From positions 12,015 to 76,014 of the forward strand of contig CAYNGJ010000020.1 of NCBI GenBank assembly GCA_964396895.1: DNA of 64,000 bases. Direction: 5' to 3'. The first letter of the stretch is position 1. Every line of letters begins with the position of its first letter. The notes under the pieces were generated by a model. The model was not told the DNA's origin. It saw only the letters and a program-made list of their open reading frames with translations, and ran no database searches. Below are positions 26,869 through 34,490 of the stretch, piece after piece. This DNA comes from UBA2334 sp964396895 (GTDB taxonomy: Bacteria; Pseudomonadota; Gammaproteobacteria; Burkholderiales; Burkholderiaceae_C). Both the position numbers and the translations under genes were made by a program.

Positions 26869-29417
26869 ACTTCGACCCCGAACTGAGCGGGCCACCGCAC
26901 GACCTGGTTGTGTTGCAGCGGGCCAATGAGGACCTGCGCCTGTACCAGGCGGAACTGGAGGTGCAAAACGAGGAATTGATCAGCGCCAAGGCCGCCACCG
27001 AGTCGGCGCTGGCGCGTTACTCGGCGCTGTTCCACACCCTGCCCATGCCAGCCCTGGTGCTGGACCGGCAGGGGCTGGTGCGCGACGCCAACCGGTCGGC
27101 GGTCAGCCATTTCGGGTTCAAGAGCGTTGAGTCAATGAACCACCACTCGGTGTATCGGCTGCTGGCAGCGCGGGACGATGCGCGCCTCAAGCAGGCCCTG
27201 AGCGAAGCGGCCGAGGGCGCCCCCCGCGTGGTGAAGGACCTGGGCCTGCGCACGGCCGAGCGGGGCAACCAGCCGAGCGATGCCCACGTCATTGCCCTGC
27301 CCGTGGAATACCACCTGGACCACCACCACCTGATCTTGCTGGTGGACCGCAGTGTCGAGCGGTCGGGCGAGCGCGAGCGCCTCATCTTCCAGTCGGTGCT
27401 GGACAACAGCAACGCACTGATTTACGCCTTCGACCGGGAGGGCCGTTGCATCCTGGCCAACCAGGCCCTGCTGGAGGGCGTGGGCAAGCCGCGCAAAAGC
27501 GTGGTGGGCCAGCGGCGCGAGTACTGGCTGCCCGTCGAGGACGCCGGTGCCCATGCGCGCAACGACCGCATGGTGTTGTTGGGCAACCGTGCGGTGACCT
27601 ACGAGGAAACGCTCAACCCGCCCGATGCGCCCAAGCGCCACTTCATCAGCCACAAGTTTCCGTTGCGTGACGGGCGCGGCAAGGTGTTCGGGGTGGCTGG
27701 CATCACCACCGACATCACCGAAACCCGCCAGCTGGAGCTGCGTCTGCAGCTGGCCATGCAGGTGTTGAGCAGGGGGTCGGAGGGCATCATCATCACCGAC
27801 CACAACAACTGCATCATCTCGGTGAACAAGGCGTTTGAGGCCATCACCGGTTACGGCGAAGCCGAGGTGCTGGGCAAAAACCCATCGGTGCTGTCATCGG
27901 GTCGGCAAAACGACAGTTTCTATGCCCAGCTGTGGGACGACCTGCTCACCAAAGGCCGCTGGGAAGGCGAGCTGTGGAACCGGCGCAAGGACGGGGTGGT
28001 GTACCCCCAGTGGGCCAGCATCAGCCGCATCGCCGGTGACACCGAGGAGTCCAGCAACTTCGTGTCGGTGTTCAGTGACGTCACCCACCGAAAAATGGCC
28101 GAGGAAGAAATCGAGCGCCTGGCGTTCTACGACATCCTGACCGGCAGCCCCAACCGCTACCTGCTGCGCGACCGGGTGGACCAGGCCATCCGCGTCGGCA
28201 CGCGCGAGCGGGTCCACTTTGCCCTGTGTTTCCTGGACCTCGACCATTTCAAGGAAGTCAACGACGTCTACGGACACGACGCGGGGGACGAGGTGCTCAT
28301 CGAGGTGACCAAGCGCCTCAAGCAGGTGCTGCGGGCCCAGGACACGGTCAGCCGCCTGGGGGGCGACGAGTTTGTGGTGTTGCTCACCAACATGGAGCAG
28401 CCGGGTGTTCAGCAATGTGTGCAAAAGATGCTGTCATCGCTTGCCGCCCCCTACACGGCCGCGGGCATCACCCTGCATTTGTCGGCCTCGCTGGGGGTGG
28501 CCATGTTTCCCGATGATGGCCGCAACTACCAGGACCTGCTCAAGAGCGCCGACACCGCCATGTACCAGGCCAAGGCCAGCGGGCGCAACGGGTTCAGTTT
28601 TTTCAGCCCGGAAATGGCCCAGAAGGCCGAGCGGCGCGTGACCATCGAGGCCGCGTTGCGCGATGCCATTGCCAACGGCGAGCTGCGGGTGGTGTACCAG
28701 CCCAAGGTGTCGCTGGCCACCGGCAGCGTCATCGGCACCGAGGCCTTGTTGCGCTGGCAAAGCCCCTTGCTGGGCGCCGTGTCGCCCGACGTGTTCATCT
28801 CCATCGCCGAGGAATGCGGCTTGATCACCCCGATCGGCTCCTGGGTGCTGGCGCAGGCACTGGCACAGACCAGCGCCTGGGCGCAGGCTGGGCTGGGTTG
28901 GTTGCCCGTGAGTGTGAATGTGTCGTCCGCCCAGTTCTGGAAACAGGACTTCCCGGCCGTGGTGGAACGGCTGCTGAAAGAGAGTGGGGTGCAGCCCGCG
29001 GTGCTGGAGCTGGAGTTGACCGAGCGCCTGGCCCTCAAGCACCCCGACCAGGGTGTGGACATCATGCGCCGCCTCAAGGGCCTGGGGGTGTGCCTGTCGA
29101 TCGACGACTTTGGCACTGGTTACTCCTCGCTGTCCTACCTCAGTCGCCTGCCGGTGGACACGCTGAAAATTGACCAGTCTTTTGTCGCCGCCCTGGGTCA
29201 GGACCCCGCGAGTGAGGTGATCGTGCGTTCCATTGTGCAGCTGGCGCACACGCTCAGCATCGACACGGTGGCCGAGGGCGTGGAGCAGCCACTGCACCTC
29301 CAATACCTGCGCGACTACGGCTGCGACAGCGCGCAAGGCTATTATTTTGCGCGCCCGCTGGAGGCGGCGGCGCTGCCCGAGTGGCTGCGCGAGCGACCAG
29401 CGTCTGCGTCGGCCTGA
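26865..29417 (+). CDS. PAS-PAS-GGDEF-EAL cyclic-di-GMP enzyme
   Basis: 850 residues with no membrane segment. A short coiled coil, three PAS-like domains (about 45-440), a GGDEF domain (RLGGDEFVVL near residue 501) and an EAL domain (TEALLRW near 626, ELTERL, SIDDFGTGYSSL, VAEGVE). GGDEF and EAL motifs are both intact, so synthesis and hydrolysis of c-di-GMP are both possible. Coupled by ATGA to the CheB-CheR gene. Confidence 0.94.
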   Translation: MNFDPELSGPPHDLVVLQRANEDLRLYQAELEVQNEELISAKAATESALARYSALFHTLPMPALVLDRQGLVRDANRSAVSHFGFKSVESMNHHSVYRLLAARDDARLKQALSEAAEGAPRVVKDLGLRTAERGNQPSDAHVIALPVEYHLDHHHLILLVDRSVERSGERERLIFQSVLDNSNALIYAFDREGRCILANQALLEGVGKPRKSVVGQRREYWLPVEDAGAHARNDRMVLLGNRAVTYEETLNPPDAPKRHFISHKFPLRDGRGKVFGVAGITTDITETRQLELRLQLAMQVLSRGSEGIIITDHNNCIISVNKAFEAITGYGEAEVLGKNPSVLSSGRQNDSFYAQLWDDLLTKGRWEGELWNRRKDGVVYPQWASISRIAGDTEESSNFVSVFSDVTHRKMAEEEIERLAFYDILTGSPNRYLLRDRVDQAIRVGTRERVHFALCFLDLDHFKEVNDVYGHDAGDEVLIEVTKRLKQVLRAQDTVSRLGGDEFVVLLTNMEQPGVQQCVQKMLSSLAAPYTAAGITLHLSASLGVAMFPDDGRNYQDLLKSADTAMYQAKASGRNGFSFFSPEMAQKAERRVTIEAALRDAIANGELRVVYQPKVSLATGSVIGTEALLRWQSPLLGAVSPDVFISIAEECGLITPIGSWVLAQALAQTSAWAQAGLGWLPVSVNVSSAQFWKQDFPAVVERLLKESGVQPAVLELELTERLALKHPDQGVDIMRRLKGLGVCLSIDDFGTGYSSLSYLSRLPVDTLKIDQSFVAALGQDPASEVIVRSIVQLAHTLSIDTVAEGVEQPLHLQYLRDYGCDSAQGYYFARPLEAAALPEWLRERPASASA

Positions 29418-29423
29418 TGCCCG

Positions 29424-29876
29424 TCAACCCAACGCGGATGCCCCCGGCGCCTGGCTGAGCACCGCCAGCGTCAGGCGCGACACGCACACCGGTTGGCCCG
29501 CCTCGTCGGCAATGTCAATGGCCCACACCTGGGTGCTGCGGCCCACGTGCACAGGGCGCACCGTGGCCGTGACCCAGCCCGAGCGCACGGCGCGCAGGTG
29601 GTTGGCGTTGATGTCCAACCCCACCACCACCTGCCCCGGCGGGCAGGCGCAGTAACCCGCCATGGAGCCCAGGGTTTCGGCCAGCACCACGCTCACACCG
29701 CCGTGCAGCAGGCCCATGGGCTGGCGGGTGCGCGCATCCACCGGCATGCGCGCCGTCATGCTGTCGGGCCCCACGCTGACGAACTCAATGCCCAGGTGGC
29801 TGACGGCGGTGCCCTGTGCAGAAGCCGTCATGGCCGCGATGTCTATGGGTTTTTTCCAGATGGGTGTGGTGTTCAT
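29424..29876 (-). CDS. Hotdog-fold thioesterase (PaaI/YbgC-like)
   Basis: 150 residues. HLGIEFVSVGPDSMTARMPV, LLHGGVSVVLAETLGS and NANHLRAVRSGWVTA are the strand-helix elements of PaaI/YdiI-type acyl-CoA thioesterases, including the GGxxxxxxE active-site helix. ATG 29876 is chosen over an upstream TTG at 29891. Convergent with the GGDEF-EAL gene. Probable substrate is an acyl- or hydroxybenzoyl-type CoA. Confidence 0.88.
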   Translation of the reverse strand: MNTTPIWKKPIDIAAMTASAQGTAVSHLGIEFVSVGPDSMTARMPVDARTRQPMGLLHGGVSVVLAETLGSMAGYCACPPGQVVVGLDINANHLRAVRSGWVTATVRPVHVGRSTQVWAIDIADEAGQPVCVSRLTLAVLSQAPGASALG

Positions 29877-29888
29877 GGTTTTGTGAAT

Positions 29889-29940
29889 CAAAAGTGGCCT
29901 TAGCGCTTGCTATATATAGCTTTTAAGCTATGACTATCAA
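29889..29940 (+). repeat. WGCGC-N19-WGCTA repeat, copy 2
   Basis: GTGGCCTT, AGCGC, 19 nt including TATATATAGC, then AGCTA and a TATCAA end. It fills the gap between the thioesterase and the permease, and the permease stop codon (29937-29939) lies at its edge. Confidence 0.75.
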
Positions 29941-31226
29941 GCGCGCTGGCGGTTGAGCACCGCGTACAGCGCAATGGCACCAAAGGTGGCGGTGCCTATG
30001 CCGCCCAGGGCAAACTCGCCAAACTTCAGGGTGAAGTCGCCCGTGCCCAGCACCAGGGTGATGGCGGCCACCAGCAGGTTTTTGTTGTCGGCAAAGTCCA
30101 CCCGGTTGTCCACCCAAATTTTGGCCCCGGCAATGGCAATCAGGCCAAACACCACAATGCTCACCCCGCCCATGACGGGCAGCGGAATGGCCTGAATCAG
30201 CGCGCCAAACTTAGGTGAAAAGCCCAGCAGCACCGCCATGCAGGCGGCCACCAGAAACACGGCAGTCGAATAGATTTTGGTGGCGGCCATCACGCCAATG
30301 TTCTCGGCGTAGGTGGTCACGCCCGTGCCGCCCACGCTGGCGCTGACCATGGTGGCCACGCCGTCGCCCATGAAGGCGCGGCCCATGTAGCGGTCCAGGT
30401 CTTTGCCGGTCATGGCCGTCACGGCCTTGATGTGGCCCAGGTTTTCTGCCACCAGAATGATGGCCACCGGCGCAATCAGCAGCATGGCGTTGCCGCTGAA
30501 GGTGGGCGAGCTGAAGTGGGGCATGCCCACCCACGCGGCGTTGACCACGCCCGACAGGTCCAACGGCTTGCCCAGGCCCAGGCCGTTGGTCAGCACCGCA
30601 TACACCACGCTGGCCACGATCAGGCCCATCAAAATCAGCAGCCGCTGCACCATGCCCTTGGTGAACACCGCCACCAGGGCCACGCACAGGAAGGTGATGG
30701 CCTGCATCCAGGCATCGAAGCCCGTGGCCGCCATGTTCTTGATGGGGATGTGCGCCAAGTTCAGGCCGATCACGGCCACCACCGAGCCCGTGACCACCGG
30801 CGGCATGAAGCGCTCTATCCAGCCCGTGCCGGTGGCGTGCACCACCGCGCCAATCAAGGTGTACAGCAGGCCGCAGGCGACTATGCCACCCAGCGCCACG
30901 CCCAGGTTGGCGTTGGGCCCAGGCCCGGCGTAGCCGCTGGCGGCCATGACCACGCCAATGAAGGCAAAGCTCGACCCCAAGTAGCTCGGTACCTTCCCGC
31001 CAGTGAAGAAAAAGAAAATCAGCGTGCCCACGCCGCTCATCAGCACGGCGACGTTGGGGTCAAACCCCATCAGGATGGGGGCCAGCACGGTGGCACCAAA
31101 CATGGCAATCAGGTGCTGCACCCCCATGACGGTGGTGGCACCCCAGGGCAGGCGCTCGTCGGGTCCGATGACGCCGCCCGCGGCCAAGGCCGACTCGGGC
31201 TTGGTGGTCCAGTTGAAAAATCCCAT
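29937..31226 (-). CDS. Uracil/xanthine permease family transporter
   Basis: 429 residues of the NCS2 (UraA/RutG/UapA) family with about 14 hydrophobic segments. The substrate-site helices are recognisable: WGATTVMGVQHLIAMFGATV, PVVTGSVVAVIGLNLA, and the conserved SVGGTGVTTYAENIGVM. It most resembles UraA/RutG, so uracil or a related pyrimidine is the likely cargo. ATG 31226 is preceded by GAGGAG. Confidence 0.92.
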   Translation of the reverse strand: MGFFNWTTKPESALAAGGVIGPDERLPWGATTVMGVQHLIAMFGATVLAPILMGFDPNVAVLMSGVGTLIFFFFTGGKVPSYLGSSFAFIGVVMAASGYAGPGPNANLGVALGGIVACGLLYTLIGAVVHATGTGWIERFMPPVVTGSVVAVIGLNLAHIPIKNMAATGFDAWMQAITFLCVALVAVFTKGMVQRLLILMGLIVASVVYAVLTNGLGLGKPLDLSGVVNAAWVGMPHFSSPTFSGNAMLLIAPVAIILVAENLGHIKAVTAMTGKDLDRYMGRAFMGDGVATMVSASVGGTGVTTYAENIGVMAATKIYSTAVFLVAACMAVLLGFSPKFGALIQAIPLPVMGGVSIVVFGLIAIAGAKIWVDNRVDFADNKNLLVAAITLVLGTGDFTLKFGEFALGGIGTATFGAIALYAVLNRQRA

Positions 31227-31301
31227 CAACAACTCCTCGAAAAAATGGTGTGCGGCATTCTGCGCGTGACCGCGCCGGGTGGGCAAGCCGTGTCAGCTTC
31301 G

Positions 31302-31320
31302 CGACAGCCAGCGGCTGTCG
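31302..31320. promoter_or_regulatory. Palindrome in the permease/acetoacetyl-CoA synthetase gap
   Basis: CGACAGCC, three bases and GGCTGTCG form a perfect 8-bp inverted repeat in the 246-bp gap between two divergent genes. It could be an operator or an mRNA hairpin. Confidence 0.35.
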
Positions 31321-31472
31321 TGTGCGCGTCAGGTGGCGGTGCGGTGCGGGGTTGCCCCGCTTGTGGCCGGGATGAGCGGCTGGCAGACTGCGTGGCCGAC
31401 CCTGGCCATGGCCAGATGCCCGTTTTTTGGCTGCCTGCCCGCTGGGTGGGCTGTTGCTGCTTCACTTGCCCC

Positions 31473-33692
31473 ATGTCCGCCACGCCACCCCTCACCACCA
31501 CCGCCGCTACGCCACCCTTTGTGCCTCGCATCCGCCTGTACCAAGAGTGGCTGGCACAGCACCGGGGGCTGCACTTTGCCGACTACGACGCGCTGTGGCG
31601 CTGGTCCACCACCGACCTCACCGCCTTTTGGCAAAGCATTTGGGACCACTTCGAGATGCAGTCGCCCACGCCACACAGTGCCGTGCTGCAAGGCGGACCC
31701 ATGCCCGATTACCGCTGGTTTGAGGGGGCCCAGGTCAACTACGCCAGCCAGGTGCTGCGCCACGCCGACGCGGCGCACGCGGCGGGTTACCCGGCCATCG
31801 TCAGCGACAACGAGCTGGGCGAAGCCCGCGAGCTGAGCTGGCCCGAGTTGCGCCGCCAAGTGGCCTCGCTGGCGTTGACGCTGCAGGGCTTGGGCGTGCA
31901 GCGCGGCGACCGCGTGGCCGCTTACCTGCCCAACGTGCCCGAAACCATCGTCGCTTTTCTGGCCTGCGCCAGCCTGGGTGCGGTGTGGAGCGTGTGCGCC
32001 CCCGACATGGGCACGCCCGCCGTGCTGGACCGCTTTCGTCAGATCACGCCCAAGGTGCTCATTGCCGCAGACGGCGTGTACCACGCGGGCCGTGCGCTCG
32101 ACCGCTCCGGTGTGGTGCAGGCCTTGCGCGAGGCTCTGCCCAGCGTGGCGGCCGTGGTGCTGTTGGGCACACCCCATGCATCAGCAACAATAGCTGATAC
32201 TATATGCTGGATAAGCGCTACGGGCATAAAAGATGCTAAATTTGTGCCCGAGTCGCTGCCCTTTGACCACCCGCTGTGGGTGGTCTACTCCAGCGGCACC
32301 ACCGGCCTGCCCAAGCCCATCGTGCACGGGCACGGCGGCATCCTCATGACGCTGATGGCGCTCAAGTGCCTGCACAACGACATTGGCCCCAGCACCGACC
32401 CCAACAACCTGGGTGAGCGCTTTCACTGGTACAGCTCCACCGGCTGGGTCATGTGGAACGCCCAGCTGGCCGGGCTGGCCGGGGGCACCACCATCGTGCT
32501 GTTTGACGGCAGCCCCGGTGGCAGCCGCGATGCACCCGACTGGACCACGCTGTGGCGCTTTGCCGCCCGCCACGGCGTGACCTGGTTTGGCGCGGGTGCG
32601 GCCTTCTACGCCAACTGCATGAAGGCCGGGGTGGACCTGCCGGCCCTGCAAGCCCAGGGCCACGACCTGACCCGCATCCGCGCCCTGGGCAGCACCGGCT
32701 CGCCCCTGGCCGAAGACGTGCAGCGCTGGGGCACCGAGCAGTTCCGCCGCTTGCAGACGCACCCATCGGAGCGCGACAGTTTCACCGCCGGGCCGCCCCA
32801 AGGTGAAACAACCCCCTTGGGGGGCAGCGACCAACGGGAGCATGGGGGCGATGGTTTCACCGCCGGGCCGCCCCAAGGTGAAACAACCCCCCTCGGGGGG
32901 GCAGCGACTGCAGGGAGCGTGGGGGGCGATATCTGGTGGTGCAACATCTCGGGTGGTACTGACTTTTGCGGAGCCTTCATCGGTGGCCACCGCGAACTGC
33001 CGCAGGTGCCGGGGCAAATGCAATGCCGTTTGCTGGGCTGCGCGGTCGAGGCGTGGAACGAACAGGGGCAGCCCGTGGTGGGCGACGTGGGCGAACTGGT
33101 GTGCGTGCAGCCCATCCCGTCCATGCCGCTGTACCTGTGGGGCGACACCGACCAGCGCCGCTACCTGGCCAGCTACTTCACCGACGAGGCGGGCCAGCGC
33201 AGCGCCGCCTGGCGCCACGGCGACTGGCTGCAGGTGGGGGCCGACGGCGGTTGCGTCATTTACGGCCGCAGCGACGCCACCATCAACCGCCATGGCCTGC
33301 GCATGGGCACCAGCGAAATCTACCGCGCCGTCGAGGCGCTGCCCGAGGTGTTGGACAGTCTGGTGGTTGATCTGGAATACCTGGGCCGCCCCAGCCACAT
33401 GCCGCTGTTTGTGGTGCTGCGCCCCGGCCTGGTGCTGGACGAGGCGCTGACCGGCCGCATCCACCACGCCATCAAAACCGCGTTGTCACCGCGCTTTGTG
33501 CCCGATGCCATTCACCAAGTGGCCGAGGTGCCGCGCACGCTGTCCGGCAAGAAGCAGGAGCTGCCCATCAAAAAGCTGCTGCTGGGCCAAGCGCCCGACA
33601 AGGTGCTCAACCGCGACGCCATGGCCAACCCGGCCTGTTTGGACTGGTTTGTGGCCTTTGCCCGCCAGCGGCAGGCGCACGCAGCCCCGTGA
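31473..33692 (+). CDS. Acetoacetyl-CoA synthetase
   Basis: 739 residues of the ANL superfamily, longer than the usual 640-680. The P-loop WVVYSSGTTGLPKPIVHGHGG, NISGGTDF and TLSGKKQELPIKK (catalytic Lys) identify it. It activates acetoacetate or a close keto acid with CoA and ATP. Two foreign-looking stretches lie inside: an AT-rich patch encoding the residues before the P-loop (32181-32243) and about 50 residues of Gly/Pro-rich sequence made by two tandem copies of a palindromic repeat (32780-32930), directly before the SGGTD motif. The frame stays open through both. Confidence 0.88.
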   Translation: MSATPPLTTTAATPPFVPRIRLYQEWLAQHRGLHFADYDALWRWSTTDLTAFWQSIWDHFEMQSPTPHSAVLQGGPMPDYRWFEGAQVNYASQVLRHADAAHAAGYPAIVSDNELGEARELSWPELRRQVASLALTLQGLGVQRGDRVAAYLPNVPETIVAFLACASLGAVWSVCAPDMGTPAVLDRFRQITPKVLIAADGVYHAGRALDRSGVVQALREALPSVAAVVLLGTPHASATIADTICWISATGIKDAKFVPESLPFDHPLWVVYSSGTTGLPKPIVHGHGGILMTLMALKCLHNDIGPSTDPNNLGERFHWYSSTGWVMWNAQLAGLAGGTTIVLFDGSPGGSRDAPDWTTLWRFAARHGVTWFGAGAAFYANCMKAGVDLPALQAQGHDLTRIRALGSTGSPLAEDVQRWGTEQFRRLQTHPSERDSFTAGPPQGETTPLGGSDQREHGGDGFTAGPPQGETTPLGGAATAGSVGGDIWWCNISGGTDFCGAFIGGHRELPQVPGQMQCRLLGCAVEAWNEQGQPVVGDVGELVCVQPIPSMPLYLWGDTDQRRYLASYFTDEAGQRSAAWRHGDWLQVGADGGCVIYGRSDATINRHGLRMGTSEIYRAVEALPEVLDSLVVDLEYLGRPSHMPLFVVLRPGLVLDEALTGRIHHAIKTALSPRFVPDAIHQVAEVPRTLSGKKQELPIKKLLLGQAPDKVLNRDAMANPACLDWFVAFARQRQAHAAP
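32181..32243 (-). repeat. WGCGC-N19-WGCTA repeat, copy 3, inside acetoacetyl-CoA synthetase
   Basis: On the minus strand GCCCGT, AGCGC, 19 nt, AGCTA and TTGTTGC. Far more AT-rich than the surrounding gene; read in the synthetase frame it encodes the linker before the ATP-binding loop (ATIADTICWISATGIKDAK). Confidence 0.7.
32780..32930 (+). repeat. Two tandem copies of a ~75-bp palindromic repeat in acetoacetyl-CoA synthetase
   Basis: Copy one is 32780-32854 (75 bp) and copy two 32855-32930 (76 bp). Each holds TTTCACC-n15-GGTGAAA, then a CCCCC/GGGGG stem, then GCAGCGAC and GTGGGGGC-type ends. They are nearly identical and in frame, encoding FTAGPPQGETTPLGG twice. Similar GC-rich palindromic repeats are, as I recall, dispersed in Comamonadaceae genomes. 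Confidence 0.8.
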
Positions 33693-33737
33693 GGGCGTCG
33701 GTCCGCGCAGGGGTTGAGGGGGTGGTGGGGCGCCGAC

Positions 33738-34424
33738 TCAGGCAGCGGCGTTCACGCCCGGCAGGCTGGACGGTGGCGGCAGCAGGCCCAGCGCGGCGGC
33801 CTTGAACACCGCTTCTGCCCGGTTGTTCACCCCCAGCGCCTTGAAGGCCGCTGCCAGGTGGGTTTTGACGGTGCTTTCGCCCAGGTCCAGCTCACGGGCA
33901 ATGGCCTTGTTGGGCTTGCCCTGCACCAGTTTCAGCAGGCATTCCAGCTGGCGCGGCGACAAGGGTGGCGGTGCTTCAGGCGGCATGTCGCTGGCGCGGC
34001 GCGAGGGCACGAAGGGCGCGGCCGCCTGACCTGGGGTGGCGTTCAGCGCGTAGGGCGGCAGGTACACCCCACCGGCCAGCATGGTGCGCAGGGCCAGCAG
34101 CAAGGTGTCCATGTCGGACGATTTGGGCACAAAACCGGCCGCACCGGCCTCCACCAGCTCGTGCACCAGTCCGGCCCGCACGTCGCCGGAGAGCATGACC
34201 ACCGTGGCCTCGTCGTGGGCTTGCAGCACGCGGGTGAGCCCCGATGTGCCCTGGCTGTCGGGCAGGCTGTAGTCGAGCAGGATGAAATCGAAAGGGCCGG
34301 GCCTGGCCACGGCGTCGGCAATGGTGACGGCGCTTTCGCAGGTCAGCTCGGGGTCCAGATCCTCCAGCAAAAACCGCAGGCTTTGCGAGAACATGAGGTG
34401 GTCGTCGATCAGCAGGGCGCGCAT
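33738..34424 (-). CDS. LuxR/NarL family response regulator
   Basis: 228 residues. A receiver domain with the acceptor Asp in LLDYSLPD near residue 50 and conserved PKSS is followed by a LuxR helix-turn-helix (LSPRQLECLLKLVQGKPNKAIARE, then STVKTHLAAAFKALG). ATG 34424 (MRALLIDDH) is preferred over a TTG at 34436. It lies 66 nt downstream of the kinase gene on the same strand and is its likely partner. Confidence 0.92.
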   Translation of the reverse strand: MRALLIDDHLMFSQSLRFLLEDLDPELTCESAVTIADAVARPGPFDFILLDYSLPDSQGTSGLTRVLQAHDEATVVMLSGDVRAGLVHELVEAGAAGFVPKSSDMDTLLLALRTMLAGGVYLPPYALNATPGQAAAPFVPSRRASDMPPEAPPPLSPRQLECLLKLVQGKPNKAIARELDLGESTVKTHLAAAFKALGVNNRAEAVFKAAALGLLPPPSSLPGVNAAA

Positions 34425-34440
34425 GGTTGATGGCAATTAT

Positions 34441-34452
34441 GGTTATGTAACC
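34441..34452. promoter_or_regulatory. Palindrome before the LuxR response-regulator gene
   Basis: GGTTA-TG-TAACC is a perfect inverted repeat, 16 nt before the response-regulator start, in the 66-nt gap after the kinase. Possible autoregulatory site. Confidence 0.3.
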
Positions 34453-34490
34453 AGTGTAATCAGCTGTTGCGCTGCACGCCTTGATGTGGG

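Noticed and set aside
24094..26895. 933-codon minus-strand frame opposite the CheB-CheR gene
   Set aside because: Same shadow-frame composition, no recognisable domain, and it lies wholly over a well-supported gene.
32780..32930. Assembly artefact in acetoacetyl-CoA synthetase
   Set aside because: The two units differ slightly and the frame stays open, so a simple duplication error in assembly is unlikely, though long reads would settle it.
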